Assembly (NCBI RefSeq): GCF_009674725.1
Contig: NZ_WKKH01000008.1
Location: 101,702 to 165,701, forward strand
DNA from: Pedobacter petrophilus
GTDB lineage: Bacteria > Bacteroidota > Bacteroidia > Sphingobacteriales > Sphingobacteriaceae
DNA length: 64,000 bases
Direction of reading: 5' to 3'
How positions within the stretch are numbered: position 1 is the first letter of the stretch; every line of letters starts with the position of its first letter. The notes below the pieces were generated by a model. That model saw only the letters and a list, made by a program, of their open reading frames with translations. It made no database searches and was not told where the DNA came from. This document shows positions 29,095 through 38,551 of this stretch, piece after piece. The position numbers and the translations under genes were made by a program.

Positions 29095-29128
29095 AAAAAG
29101 AGTTCCGGTTTCCGGAACTCTTTTTTTT
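29095..29128 (+). terminator. Rho-independent terminator of the thrS-rplT operon
   Basis: A 14-bp perfect stem (AAAAAGAGTTCCGG at 29095-29108 with its complement at 29112-29125), a TTT loop, and a T-run. It is the strongest terminator in the window. Confidence 0.92.
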
Positions 29129-29147
29129 GTATTTATACTTTTTGAAG

Positions 29148-29215
29148 AATCGTCACCCTGAATTTATTTTAGGGCCTTTATATCACCAAAGATGCTGAAA
29201 CAAGTTCGGCAAGGC
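29148..29215. repeat. REP-like dispersed intergenic repeat, degenerate
   Basis: CGTCACCCTGAATTTATTTTAGGG is followed by GATGCTGAAACAAGTTCGGCAAGGCGAC, in opposite orientation. Both resemble the CGTCATCCTGAACTTGTTTCAGG-type intergenic repeat common in Sphingobacteriaceae and are similar to the copies at 25529 and 25692. It lies between two convergent transcription units. Confidence 0.5.
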
Positions 29216-29222
29216 GACTGCC

Positions 29223-30674
29223 TTAATTCAGGCTATTGGTAAACTTCATTCTAATTCCACTCTGAAAATCCTGAATAATTTTGAAAATTTCAATCAGCGT
29301 AACTTTTTCTATTTTAGAAAGAGAATCAATGTCGATAAAGTTATTAGGGATCGCCTGATCATTGATAATCAGATTAGCCTGGTGTTTTAATCGCAATGCC
29401 ATAAGGTAATAGTATGAATGGGAAAGTTCACTAAACTGCTTTTCGCTAAAAACGCCTAACTCTTTAAGTGCCTTCAACCGTTCACCTGTGTTTTCTTTTT
29501 GGAAAATTCTGTTTTGTAGCGCATAAACCCTGGCAAGATCCACAATTGGTGTCATCGCTGTTTTAATATCAAACACTTCCCGCTTTGCTATTTTTTGGGT
29601 TCTGATGTTTCTGAAATAGGTAAGTGGTGGCTCATAAAGCAAGGCATTCTTCGCCAGGTAAACATAGAATTTCTCACTTGGCTTCTGAAGTTCTTCGTCT
29701 ACGAAAGTTCTTAAGCCAGTCATCAGGGATAAATCACCATAAATGGCTCTGCAGTCAAAGAAAGCAGCGAATTTTACTGCTGTTTCAGGCAGTGCTTCTT
29801 CAATCCAGTTTTTATAATTGTATTTCCAGTGCTCCAGTGAGTGAGTCCAGTTTGGATTTGTTGCCATGTAATCACCGTCGCAGTACACAAAACCAACGTA
29901 ATTTAGTTTATCTGAAACCTGGGTTGCAAAATCGAGGAAATAGGAGCGTACCGCAGGACGGCGGTCTTCATCTGTATCCTCATATAAAATAGCATTATCC
30001 TGATCAGTTTTTAAACTCAGTTCTTTTCTGCCCTCACTGCCCAGCACCATAAATACAAATTTCGCGGGTGGCTGCCCGAGCTTATCTATCACCTCTTCTA
30101 TTATTTTAAGGGATATGGTATCTGCAATCGTGGTAACTACTTCATTCACGATTTTCGCGTGAACGCCTCTATCTAAAAGCTGTGCAACGATGTGTGGCAC
30201 CTTTTGCCATTTAGCTTTTAAATCAGCGGTGTTTACTGCAGATTTTACCGACTGGATAAAGACCAATGGCGACTCAGCCTGTTCGCTTAAAAGCCTGTTC
30301 CGACTTAGAAAACCAACAAAATTTCCGTGATCATTTACCAGCAAGTATCTTGATTTTTTGCTGAACATCATCAGGATCGCTTCGTACACAAATGCCTCTG
30401 GCGAAATGGTCACAATGTTCGGATCCATCACTTCACTAATTGCAATCTGTGGATCCAGCTGTTTTGCAATAACTTCATCCCGTAGGATAATATCAGTTAC
30501 AAAGCCTACGAAATTACCCAGATCATCTTCAATAAATAAACAACTGGTTTTGTTTTCAGCCATCTTTGCGGCAGCTTCGAAAACAGGTGTTTCCGGAGAA
30601 CAGCGCACGATTTTTTTAAACGTGATATCGCCAATCCTGGAGGTATAAATTTTATCTGCTAGCTTATTGTCCAT
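29223..30674 (-). CDS. CBS-pair / DUF294 putative nucleotidyltransferase
   Basis: The 483-aa protein starts with two CBS repeats (residues ~10-135; EVMDPNIVTISPEAFVYEA). It continues with the DUF294 nucleotidyltransferase-like domain, with GSEGRKELSLKTDQDNA near residue 210 and Asp residues for metal binding, and ends in the DUF294 C-terminal helical domain. Many relatives carry an N-terminal cyclic-nucleotide-binding domain, which is absent here. It overlaps the upstream exonuclease gene by 16 bp, which points to translational coupling. In proteobacteria the same pair often sits beside acetate permease genes; that is not seen here. Confidence 0.88.
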   Translation of the reverse strand: MDNKLADKIYTSRIGDITFKKIVRCSPETPVFEAAAKMAENKTSCLFIEDDLGNFVGFVTDIILRDEVIAKQLDPQIAISEVMDPNIVTISPEAFVYEAILMMFSKKSRYLLVNDHGNFVGFLSRNRLLSEQAESPLVFIQSVKSAVNTADLKAKWQKVPHIVAQLLDRGVHAKIVNEVVTTIADTISLKIIEEVIDKLGQPPAKFVFMVLGSEGRKELSLKTDQDNAILYEDTDEDRRPAVRSYFLDFATQVSDKLNYVGFVYCDGDYMATNPNWTHSLEHWKYNYKNWIEEALPETAVKFAAFFDCRAIYGDLSLMTGLRTFVDEELQKPSEKFYVYLAKNALLYEPPLTYFRNIRTQKIAKREVFDIKTAMTPIVDLARVYALQNRIFQKENTGERLKALKELGVFSEKQFSELSHSYYYLMALRLKHQANLIINDQAIPNNFIDIDSLSKIEKVTLIEIFKIIQDFQSGIRMKFTNSLN

Positions 30675-31342
30675 GGGAATAGTCGCTGTAAGATACGTTT
30701 AAATGGTGAAATCTCTAAGCCATCTGATACTTTGATGAAAGTATGCTCCTGATTATAAATGGATGTTAAACTTATTTTTTTATCCTGTAACAGGTGAAAG
30801 AAAATTTTTGATGTATTCAATGCATCGGCTAACGCATTGTGGTTTTCTGCCGGCTCTTCGTTAAATAAAATGGTGTAGAATTTGTCAAGCTTTAAGTGGC
30901 TGATGATGGAGTTGGTTACATAATCTGCACTGGTCTTCATTGTACAGTAAAAAGTTGAAGACCCAAAAATACTTTCTATACCTAAACGGCAGAGCTCAAC
31001 ATTAACCATATGGAAATCCAGTTCGATAAAATGACCAATAACTAAGGGATTGAACTGGTTCATATCATCGCGAAATGAACGCATGACAGGATCAATGGGT
31101 TCACCATTAATTTTCAGAAACTCGTTGGTTATGTTGTGGATCTTTTGCGCTGCCTTATCAATAGTAAATCCATTATTTTCGATGTAATGATTTTCTCTTT
31201 TAACCTCCACATAGTTGCTATCAAAAATAATCCAGGCGATTTGTAAAATGTGCGGCCAGTTATTTTCTTTAGAATAGGGCGCGCGCCAGTTCTTAGGTAA
31301 GCCGGAAGTTTCGGTATCTATAAAAAGAAAATAATCGTGCAA
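30659..31342 (-). CDS. 3'-5' exonuclease, DEDDh (DnaQ-like) family
   Basis: A 227-aa exonuclease of the DnaQ superfamily. Exo I is FLFIDTETSGL (D and E), Exo II has D in GHFIELDFHMV, and Exo III is ENHNALADALNT (H and D), so the DEDDh site is complete. The start is TTG at 31342, since the Exo I motif is only 8 residues in and no ATG precedes it. The stop overlaps the DUF294 gene. It is unlikely to be the replicative proofreading subunit because of this fixed partnership. Confidence 0.88.
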   Translation of the reverse strand: MHDYFLFIDTETSGLPKNWRAPYSKENNWPHILQIAWIIFDSNYVEVKRENHYIENNGFTIDKAAQKIHNITNEFLKINGEPIDPVMRSFRDDMNQFNPLVIGHFIELDFHMVNVELCRLGIESIFGSSTFYCTMKTSADYVTNSIISHLKLDKFYTILFNEEPAENHNALADALNTSKIFFHLLQDKKISLTSIYNQEHTFIKVSDGLEISPFKRILQRLFPWTIS

Positions 31343-31467
31343 GGTCTGATATTTAGGTTAGTCGAAGCAATTTAATGGAAATCGCTGTCTTATCCCAAAG
31401 GTAATAAAATTTGACTGTGCTAATCTGTTAATCTATAACATATTCGATTCTGGAATTGATGGAGTAC

Positions 31468-32199
31468 TTACTTGAGTAAAGCCATATAAAGCACGGCGGC
31501 CAGTGCAGCGCCGATTACCGGACCAACAATCGGCACCCAGGCATATGACCAATCGCTGCCTCCTTTTCCTTTCATCGGAATGATGGAATGAATAATCCGG
31601 GGGCCCAAGTCTCGTGCCGGGTTAATGGCATAACCAGTCGTTCCGCCGAGGCCCAATCCAATTACCCAGACTAAGAACGCGACCGGTAAGGCGCCTAATG
31701 AGCCTAATCCGATTGGCGTTTTATCGCTTCCCATTTCTGCGTTGGTGAAGTAAAATATCACAAAGATAAGTACGAAAGTTCCGATAATTTCAGAGAAGAG
31801 ATTTGATTTTAGGTTTCGGATGGCCGGTGAGGTGGCAAATGGCGCAGCCTTTAAATGCTTTTCGTCCGTTGCATCGAAATGGTCTTTGTAAATGATCCAA
31901 ACGAGGAAGGATCCAATCATGGCGCCACACAATTGTGCCAGGATATAATAAGGCACTTTAATCCAGTCGAACTTTTGCGCTATCGCCAAAGCAATGGTTA
32001 CCGCAGGATTTAGATGTGCACCGCTGTATGGCGCCGAAATAACAACACCGACAAAAACAGCGAGTCCCCAGGCGGTGGTAATAACCATCCATCCACTATT
32101 ATTTCCTTTTGTACCCTTAAGCACAACGTTTGCTACCACACCGTTTCCCAATAAAATGAGTAGGGCAGTGCCGATTAATTCTGCAACAAATTCTGTCAT
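31468..32199 (-). CDS. glpF: Glycerol facilitator / aquaporin (MIP family)
   Basis: A 243-aa inner-membrane channel with six predicted spans and both NPA boxes: GAHLNPAVTIAL after span 2 and GYAINPARDLGPR after span 5. The second box has the D-x-G-P-R context typical of aquaglyceroporins. It lies downstream of glpK and glpD on the same strand, so it should admit glycerol for phosphorylation by GlpK. Confidence 0.95.
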   Translation of the reverse strand: MTEFVAELIGTALLILLGNGVVANVVLKGTKGNNSGWMVITTAWGLAVFVGVVISAPYSGAHLNPAVTIALAIAQKFDWIKVPYYILAQLCGAMIGSFLVWIIYKDHFDATDEKHLKAAPFATSPAIRNLKSNLFSEIIGTFVLIFVIFYFTNAEMGSDKTPIGLGSLGALPVAFLVWVIGLGLGGTTGYAINPARDLGPRIIHSIIPMKGKGGSDWSYAWVPIVGPVIGAALAAVLYMALLK

Positions 32200-32239
32200 A
32201 ATCGATATTTGGTTGGTCTATTTGAATCGTTGATTTTGT

Positions 32240-33730
32240 TTAGTCACCGGCACTAATGCGTGCGGCTTTGATTGCCCGGTTCCAGCCTTTAATCCTTTCG
32301 GTATTATCAATTCCTTCTTCAGCTTTAAATGTTTTGTCAATCTTCCATTGCGATCTGATCTGATCGATACTATCCCAATAACCTGTAGCCAGACCGGCAA
32401 GGTAAGCAGCGCCGAGTGCGGTAACTTCAGTAACTTCGGGCCTTACCACAATACTTTTTAAAAGATCTGCCTGAAACTGCATTAAGAGATTATTGGTCGT
32501 TGCCCCGCCATCTACGCGTAATTCGGTAATTTCTATGCCTGCATCGGCCTCCATGGCTTTTAATACGTCCATGGTTTGATAAGCAATACTTTCCAGTGCT
32601 GCCCTGGCAATATGCGATTTATTTGTGCCACGCGTTAAACCGGTAATGGTACCGCGGGCATGCTGATCCCAATGAGGAGCGCCTAAACCGGCAAAGGCAG
32701 GTACCACATAAACCCCGTTGGTATCTTTCTCACGCTGGGCCAGGGTTTCTACATCAGCAGATTTTGAGATCAAACCCATTTCATCTCTTAACCACTGTAC
32801 AACCGCACCGCCAATAAAGATACTTCCTTCGAGGGCATAGTTCACCTGTCCGTTTATTTGCCAGGCAATGGTAGTTAGCAGGTTATTTGAAGATATTTTT
32901 GGTGTGTCACCAATGTTCATCAGCATGAAACAGCCTGTTCCATAGGTATTTTTTACCATTCCAATTTCGGTGCACATCTGTCCGAAAAGAGCAGATTGCT
33001 GATCGCCTGCAATGCCTGCGATTGGAATTTTTGCTGCCAGAATTCTACCAGCAGTTTCGCCATATACTTCACTGGAAGATTTAACTTCCGGTAACATACT
33101 TTTCGGAATATTGAACAAATCGGTTAGTTCATCATCCCAAGCAAGGTTATGAATGTTATAAAGCATGGTTCTGGAGGCATTGGTAACGTCAGTAACAAAG
33201 GTTTTTCCGGCCGTTAATTTCCAGATCAGCCAGGTGTCTATTGTTCCAAATGCAAGTTTTCCTTCATTAGCTTTATCTCTCGCTCCGGCAACGTTATCTA
33301 AAATCCATTTCGCTTTAGTGGCGGAGAAATAAGAATCTATAATTAATCCGGTTTTCTGTTGGATTTTTTCTGATAAACCCTGTGCCTTTATCTCGTCACA
33401 ATAATTTGATGTCCGCCTGTCTTGCCATACAATTGCATTATAAACCGGTTGGCCGGTTTCTTTATCCCAAACCACGGTTGTTTCCCGTTGATTGGTAATT
33501 CCGATAGCCTGGATATCTGAAACAGATAGGCCGGCTTTTATAATGGCCTCGGTGGCTACTGTTAATTGAGTCGACCAAATTTCAAGCGGATTATGTTCAA
33601 CCCAGCCCGCTTTAGGATAAATTTGGGTAAACTCTTTCTGTGCAATGGCTACGATTTCGCCATTATGGTTAAAAACGATTGCTCTCGAACTTGTGGTTCC
33701 CTGATCGAGAGACAGAATGTACTTGCTCAT
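32240..33730 (-). CDS. glpK: Glycerol kinase
   Basis: GlpK phosphorylates glycerol to sn-glycerol 3-phosphate with ATP. The 496-aa protein has the FGGY-kinase features: N-terminal [14 protein letters not shown], the RRTSNYCDE substrate region, [24 protein letters not shown] and [13 protein letters not shown]. It overlaps glpD by 4 bp, showing translational coupling, and is followed by glpF after 40 bp. Confidence 0.98.
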   Translation of the reverse strand: MSKYILSLDQGTTSSRAIVFNHNGEIVAIAQKEFTQIYPKAGWVEHNPLEIWSTQLTVATEAIIKAGLSVSDIQAIGITNQRETTVVWDKETGQPVYNAIVWQDRRTSNYCDEIKAQGLSEKIQQKTGLIIDSYFSATKAKWILDNVAGARDKANEGKLAFGTIDTWLIWKLTAGKTFVTDVTNASRTMLYNIHNLAWDDELTDLFNIPKSMLPEVKSSSEVYGETAGRILAAKIPIAGIAGDQQSALFGQMCTEIGMVKNTYGTGCFMLMNIGDTPKISSNNLLTTIAWQINGQVNYALEGSIFIGGAVVQWLRDEMGLISKSADVETLAQREKDTNGVYVVPAFAGLGAPHWDQHARGTITGLTRGTNKSHIARAALESIAYQTMDVLKAMEADAGIEITELRVDGGATTNNLLMQFQADLLKSIVVRPEVTEVTALGAAYLAGLATGYWDSIDQIRSQWKIDKTFKAEEGIDNTERIKGWNRAIKAARISAGD

Positions 33731-35328
33731 ATTTTTTGGTTTTGCGATCCGGCCAATTCTATTTTTTGCGGTGCATATAAATATCCATCTGCCAGGTTAT
33801 TGAAGGTTTCAATTTGTTTGATTTCCCAGTCTTGGTCGTGTTGAAGTTCTGTCGCTAAAATTGCCGCAACCCTTGGTGCCATTTCCTTCGCTGCCAACGC
33901 ATCAATAAATAGGATTCTTAACCGCCTGCTCAGCACATCTTCAACGGTTTTTGCCATTTCATACCTGGCTGCCCATAATACCTGGATTGCTAAATCAGGG
34001 AAATCCGGATGCAGTTTCTGATTAAATTCAGGTAGTTCGGTACTGAGTTTTTCGATGGCTTCACGGTCTGATCCATACAGATCTAAGAAATGATTTCCTT
34101 TAAAATCGCTGCAGCCATGTATTTTCAAATGCTGCGTTCGGCAGGCGGTAGCTTTTAATTGTGCATGACTAATTGCTAAATCAATGGTTTCTTCGGCCAT
34201 GCTCCGATAGGTTGTCCATTTCCCGCCTGTAATCGTAATTAGTCCTTTTGCAGAAACGATTAATTTATGGTCGCGACTGATTTCTTTAGTACTGTTTTTA
34301 TCGCCCTTTGTGGGTGCAGCAAGCGGTCGTAATCCAGAGAATACACTGAGAATGTCTTTTTCAACTGGTGCACGTTCAAAATAATCGCTGGCAGTATTCA
34401 GGATGAATTTAACTTCTTCTTTCAAGGCCCTCGGCTCTAAGTCATGTTCGTCTAAAGGAGTATCGGTGGTGCCAACCAATAAATGCTCATGCCAGGGAAC
34501 GGCAAACAGTACGCGGCCGTCTGATGTTTTCGGAATCATTAATGCAGATTCAGATTTTAAAAATGCTTTATTAAGCACGATGTGTACGCCCTGGCTCGGC
34601 CTTACCAGTTTCTTGGACTGTGGATTATTCATCTGTAAAATATCATCTACAAATACACCTGTAGCGTTAATCACTACCTTTGCTTCAGCCTTTGCCCGTT
34701 TTCCCGTTAGCGTATCTATAATTTCGACACCTACTACATCGCCATTATCATTTTTAATGAGGTTAGTAACTTTCGTATAATTGCAAAGTTTTGCGCCTTG
34801 TTCTATTGCCGTTTGAGCAATGTTAATGGCTAATCTGGCATCATCAAACTTCCCATCGAAATACCTTATGCTTCCTTTCAGTCCTTTAGATTTTATACCA
34901 GGCATCAATTTCGAAGTTTCGTTTTTAGAGAAAAACTTCGATTTTCCAAAGCTGAATTTTCCTGCGAGCCAATCATAAAGCGTTAAGCCGGTAAGGTATT
35001 TAGCAACTGAAAACCAATTATAGCATGGAATGATAAAGGATTCTTTATTTACAAGGTGGTTAGCATTTAATTGCATTAATCCCCGTTCTTTCAGTGCGCG
35101 TTTAACCAGACCAATATCACCTTGAGCCAGGTATCTCACCCCTCCATGTACGAGTTTAGTGCTTCGGCTTGAAGTTCCTTTTGCAAAATCTGATTGCTCT
35201 ACTAAAAGTGTTTTCAAACCACGAGTAACTGCATCAAGTGCCGTACCCAATCCTGTAGCACCACCCCCAATAATGATGATATCCCATTCGGAATCTGGAG
35301 GTAAGATATAATCGGGTTCTTTTTTCAC
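33727..35328 (-). CDS. glpD: Aerobic glycerol-3-phosphate dehydrogenase
   Basis: GlpD is a membrane-associated FAD enzyme oxidising glycerol 3-phosphate to dihydroxyacetone phosphate and passing electrons to quinone. The 533-aa sequence starts with the FAD loop [20 protein letters not shown], then [33 protein letters not shown] and [15 protein letters not shown]. The start codon is GTG at 35328 (GTG AAA AAA), with no nearby ATG. It leads the glpD-glpK-glpF unit, divergent from the GlpR-type regulator. Confidence 0.97.
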   Translation of the reverse strand: MKKEPDYILPPDSEWDIIIIGGGATGLGTALDAVTRGLKTLLVEQSDFAKGTSSRSTKLVHGGVRYLAQGDIGLVKRALKERGLMQLNANHLVNKESFIIPCYNWFSVAKYLTGLTLYDWLAGKFSFGKSKFFSKNETSKLMPGIKSKGLKGSIRYFDGKFDDARLAINIAQTAIEQGAKLCNYTKVTNLIKNDNGDVVGVEIIDTLTGKRAKAEAKVVINATGVFVDDILQMNNPQSKKLVRPSQGVHIVLNKAFLKSESALMIPKTSDGRVLFAVPWHEHLLVGTTDTPLDEHDLEPRALKEEVKFILNTASDYFERAPVEKDILSVFSGLRPLAAPTKGDKNSTKEISRDHKLIVSAKGLITITGGKWTTYRSMAEETIDLAISHAQLKATACRTQHLKIHGCSDFKGNHFLDLYGSDREAIEKLSTELPEFNQKLHPDFPDLAIQVLWAARYEMAKTVEDVLSRRLRILFIDALAAKEMAPRVAAILATELQHDQDWEIKQIETFNNLADGYLYAPQKIELAGSQNQKI

Positions 35329-35488
35329 TTTGTGTTAATAAATAATAAAATGAAACAATACGCAAGTATAAGTAATCAGTTGCGAAATCATATAATATCT
35401 GTATTAAAAAAATATTAAATATTTCCACAAATCAATTTTATAGCGTTTTTTATTTGCTATTTTGCAAAATACTTAACAAACAAAGTTT
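35329..35488. promoter_or_regulatory. glpD / glpR divergent control region
   Basis: A 160-bp AT-rich region between the two start codons. It must hold both promoters and probably the GlpR operators. One perfect palindrome with 7-bp arms (AAATATT A AATATTT) lies at 35410-35424, and TATACTTG on the minus strand is a one-mismatch -7 element for glpD. The AT-richness makes both weak evidence. Confidence 0.4.
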
Positions 35489-36253
35489 ATGATGAATTTG
35501 GCTGAGAGGCACCAGTTTATTTTAAGTCGCTTGCAAAAAGATCAATATATCAATGTTATTGATTTATGCAAGGAGTTGAAAGTGTCTTCTGTAACGATAA
35601 GAAAGGATCTAAAACTCTTGGAGGATAAGAGCTTACTATTCAGAACGCACGGTGGTGCTACCGTAAATAACCCTTATACTGTAGACCGGCCTGTAAACGA
35701 AAAAGAGAAAATTCAATCTACAGAAAAGAATAAAATTGGCATTGCTGCTGCTGCTTTACTTAACGAAAACGATTCAATCGTAATTGCTTCAGGAACTACG
35801 GTTTACTATTTTGCAAAGAATATTACTCCATCAACACATTTGACGGTGGTTACCTCTGCGCTTAATGTAGCCCTGGAACTGATGCGTGAACCTAATATAG
35901 ACGTGATTCAATTAGGTGGAATTCTAAGAAAAAGCTCTTCATCTGTAATGGGGGCTTACGCTGAGCAAGTTCTGCAGGACTTTTATTTCAATAAACTTTT
36001 TCTAGGCGTTGATGGGATTGACTTAGACTTCGGTTTAACTACCACAAATGCAATGGAAGCCCATTTGAACAGAAAAATGATTAATGCTTCGCAAAAAACA
36101 ATTGTGCTGGCAGATTCTACAAAATTTGGTAAACGAGGCTTCGGGAAAATCTGCGGATTGGAAGAAATTGATCATATTATCACTGACAAGGGGATTTCTG
36201 AACAAATTGTAAAACATTTAGAGGGTTTAGGTGTTACTGTAACTATCGTATAG
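35489..36253 (+). CDS. DeoR/GlpR-family transcriptional regulator
   Basis: The 254-aa protein has an N-terminal DeoR helix-turn-helix (RHQFILSRLQ, KELKVSSVTIRKDLKLLE, RTHGGAT). The C-terminal sugar-phosphate-sensing DeoRC domain contains ASGTTVYYFAKNI, GGILRKSSSSVMG and LADSTKFGKRGF. Its divergent position next to glpDKF makes it the likely glycerol 3-phosphate-responsive repressor (GlpR-type). The ligand is inferred from context only. Two adjacent ATG codons (35489, 35492) are possible starts. Confidence 0.93.
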   Translation: MMNLAERHQFILSRLQKDQYINVIDLCKELKVSSVTIRKDLKLLEDKSLLFRTHGGATVNNPYTVDRPVNEKEKIQSTEKNKIGIAAAALLNENDSIVIASGTTVYYFAKNITPSTHLTVVTSALNVALELMREPNIDVIQLGGILRKSSSSVMGAYAEQVLQDFYFNKLFLGVDGIDLDFGLTTTNAMEAHLNRKMINASQKTIVLADSTKFGKRGFGKICGLEEIDHIITDKGISEQIVKHLEGLGVTVTIV

Positions 36254-36295
36254 AATTTATTTTTATGCAAGAAACCAAAACGAGATAATTTGAAT

Positions 36296-36688
36296 ATGGA
36301 AACTAAACGAATACACATTTTAGAGGACGATCAGGAAATCAGAAATGTAATTGAAATTCTTTTGAAAGAGGAGGGGTTTGAATTACAATTATCATCTTCT
36401 TTCGCTGAATTGAAAAAAAATATCCAGGATGCAATGCCAGATTTATTTTTATTAGACGTCATGCTGCCAGATGGTAATGGTGCCGAAATCTGCGAAGATT
36501 TAAAAACCGATATGTTTACCAAGCACATTCCTATTATTGTAATGTCTGCACAAAATAATAGCGAACAAAAAGCTATCGCAGCTTTCGCTAATGATTACAT
36601 CAGCAAGCCTTTCGACATCTATGATGTTTTAGATAGAATTAACGCTCAATTGAAAATCAGTAAAGCAAATAGCCCTGCAAAAGCTTAA
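36296..36688 (+). CDS. Single-domain response regulator (receiver only)
   Basis: A 130-aa receiver with no output domain. It shows the acidic pair in HILEDDQEI, the phosphorylatable Asp in FLLDVMLPDGNG, the Thr/Ser switch in IIVMSAQ and the Lys in DYISKPFD. ATG 36296 is used in preference to an in-frame TTG two codons upstream. No kinase is adjacent, so its partner is unknown; it may act through protein-protein contacts. It lies 42 bp after the GlpR-type gene and has its own terminator. Confidence 0.9.
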   Translation: METKRIHILEDDQEIRNVIEILLKEEGFELQLSSSFAELKKNIQDAMPDLFLLDVMLPDGNGAEICEDLKTDMFTKHIPIIVMSAQNNSEQKAIAAFANDYISKPFDIYDVLDRINAQLKISKANSPAKA

Positions 36689-36731
36689 TTTAACTTAGTA
36701 GGTTAATTTAGATATACAAATTGCAAAATAG

Positions 36732-36760
36732 AAGGCTGGAAGAGATTCCGGCCTTTGTTG
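36732..36760 (+). terminator. Rho-independent terminator
   Basis: Arms AAGGCTGGAA and TTCCGGCCTT (one G-U pair) close a 4-nt loop and are followed by a T-rich stretch. It ends the GlpR-type/receiver transcript. Confidence 0.7.
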
Positions 36761-36824
36761 TTTAAAAAAATCTCAGTCAGACTTTTCAATATTTAGGCAC
36801 TTAAACATTGCTACAATCAGAAAG

Positions 36825-36860
36825 CAAAAAAAGCCGGTAGATTTCTCTGCCGACTTTACA
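36825..36860 (-). terminator. Terminator on the minus strand
   Basis: Read on the minus strand, AAAGTCGGCAGA and TCTACCGGCTTT form a 12-bp stem with two G-U pairs, a GAAA loop and a following T-run. It ends the secreted-protein gene at 36875-37378. Confidence 0.7.
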
Positions 36861-36874
36861 ATACCTGATTTCGA

Positions 36875-37378
36875 TTAATGTCTTCCGTGCTTTCCTCTGT
36901 GTCCTCCACCTTGGGAATAGTTCATCTTGCGGTCGAAATGTCTGTTGTCTCCTTTATAAACTTTATAATGATTTCTTCCAGGAGCGTTATAACTTACCCG
37001 ATTTCCGCCACCGTATGAGGATCTGTAAACCCTTGAATGGTTTGCATACTTTATGCGGTGGGTATTATAGCTGTGATACGGACTATTACCATATACTACC
37101 ACTTTTCTACCCCGGTTTAAATCATAACTTCTATATCGGTTCGGTAGGTTTCTTGATCTTGTCCATCGGTTTCCGTTTAGGTAAACAAATTGTCTTTGCG
37201 GAACATAGTAATAGGAGTTAACCTCTGGTAAGTAATAATAATTTACGTCTTGATAGCCAGCAGGAACCCAGGCTGGCTGTGTTCCAATATTTACGTTTAA
37301 ACTTACCTGAGCTTTAGATTGATTTGATGTTAACGAAACGATACCTACAATCGCGGAGATGATTAATAACTTTTTCAT
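36875..37378 (-). CDS. Secreted Tyr/Arg/His-rich protein, unknown function
   Basis: A 167-aa exported protein with signal peptide MKKLLIISAIVGIVSLTSNQSKA^QVS. The mature part is rich in Tyr, Asn, Arg and His: VNYYYLPEVNSYYYVPQRQFVYLNGNRW, then a basic tail ending SQGGGHRGKHGRH. Similar short proteins are frequent in Pedobacter and relatives, but I know of no assigned function. The composition suggests a surface or envelope role. Single gene with its own terminator. Confidence 0.75.
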   Translation of the reverse strand: MKKLLIISAIVGIVSLTSNQSKAQVSLNVNIGTQPAWVPAGYQDVNYYYLPEVNSYYYVPQRQFVYLNGNRWTRSRNLPNRYRSYDLNRGRKVVVYGNSPYHSYNTHRIKYANHSRVYRSSYGGGNRVSYNAPGRNHYKVYKGDNRHFDRKMNYSQGGGHRGKHGRH

Positions 37379-37689
37379 AATAATCAGATTTAATTTGTGT
37401 GTATTGATTGAAATTCAAATGCTGTGCCAAGATTTAGTTTGTAACAAAGATATAGGATTTGAGGATTGATAAAAGATGATAAATCCCTCAGATTTTATAT
37501 CGGATTCCGAAATTCACATAGGGTTAATTGACCTCACAGAAATACGTCTAAAGCGAAAGACTAATAAATTTAGTTTTTTAATAATTATTAAACGATTGAT
37601 ATATAATACTGTATAAACTTTCAAAAGGTTGACAAATCTTTTTTGCTATTATATTTAGTATTTATCGCTTATATTTGAAATCTTTTCAC
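37379..37689. other. Divergent intergenic region, promoters only
   Basis: A 311-bp AT-rich region between the secreted-protein gene (minus) and the 165-aa gene (plus). The sequence TTGAC at 37630 followed by TATATTTA at ~37650 is a plausible -33/-7 pair for the plus-strand gene. No ORF or RNA gene was recognised. Confidence 0.4.
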
Positions 37690-38187
37690 ATGGGTTTTTT
37701 TGATATGATTGAGTTGGAATATTTTTTATCGCACGCAGAAGATGAGGTTTTGATGTATCAGGTGATCCAGTTTTCTCCAGACGACCCCTGGCGTGTAGTA
37801 CTCGATGGCGAGTTGCTTGGTAGCCTGGATAAGGTTGAAGGACAATGGATGCAAATCAGCGGGAAGGACTTTTCCTCCAAGTTTTTTAAAGATATTGTCG
37901 GCTTTATTGATAAACAGTATTTCAATGATTTACCAGCTGCGTTGATGTCGAGGTGGAACAAGCAAATTCATGAAGTTTTACCCAGATCTGATCAGGAATA
38001 TTTAGTGGTTTGTAAAGATGGAATTGGATTCAAAAGTTTTGAAGGTATATTTTCAAGGTTTGTGTCCGGATTATTGAAAGATGAATGGCCAATTAATTTT
38101 CGGGTTTTTAGTCATGATTTTTCAGAAGATTTTACCCTTTTAGCAAAACCTGCACAATCGAAAAAGAATACAGTTGGTTGGGATTAA
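37690..38187 (+). CDS. Hypothetical cytosolic protein
   Basis: I do not recognise this 165-aa protein. It has no signal peptide or membrane span and looks like a mixed alpha/beta soluble protein (DDPWRVVLDGELLGSLDKVEG, FFKDIVGFIDKQYFNDLPAAL). ATG 37690 (MGFFDMIELEYF) is preferred to an in-frame TTG five codons upstream; another ATG lies at residue 6. The codon use is like its neighbours. Single gene. Confidence 0.65.
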   Translation: MGFFDMIELEYFLSHAEDEVLMYQVIQFSPDDPWRVVLDGELLGSLDKVEGQWMQISGKDFSSKFFKDIVGFIDKQYFNDLPAALMSRWNKQIHEVLPRSDQEYLVVCKDGIGFKSFEGIFSRFVSGLLKDEWPINFRVFSHDFSEDFTLLAKPAQSKKNTVGWD

Positions 38188-38226
38188 TGATCTTCGATTG
38201 GAAGAACATAGGTTAGCTGTTAAATG

Positions 38227-38385
38227 TCAGATCGAAAATAAAAAAACCGCAACCCAAATTACACTGAAAACTCCGCCGAAATAAACCATTGGTAAATTTT
38301 GTTTTAAATTTTTCTTGATTAGTCCAGCATAAATTAACCAGCTTATAAAGACAATAAGGTATAAAGGAACGGCGTAAAATAACAT
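38227..38385 (-). CDS. Very small membrane protein (52 aa)
   Basis: A 52-aa frame starting at ATG 38385 and ending at TGA 38227. It encodes two membrane spans (LFYAVPLYLIVFISWLIYAGL and MVYFGGVFSVIWVAVFLF) separated by a basic loop (KKNLKQN). The positive loop between two hydrophobic helices suggests a hairpin protein with both ends outside. It lies between the 165-aa gene and chaA, opposite in direction to both. No family recognised; the clean topology is the evidence. Confidence 0.6.
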   Translation of the reverse strand: MLFYAVPLYLIVFISWLIYAGLIKKNLKQNLPMVYFGGVFSVIWVAVFLFSI

Positions 38386-38551
38386 AATTTTAAATTTTAT
38401 TTGAGCGTTGATGAATCACAAATTCAATTATAAATATACTGTGTTTTTTATAAAGTTCAAATCAAATATAGCTGGGTGTTGCCATTTATTGGTTCGGCTT
38501 TATCAAAACCGTATATACAGTTTTTTGTTAGTAAAGCAAATCAGTTTACTT

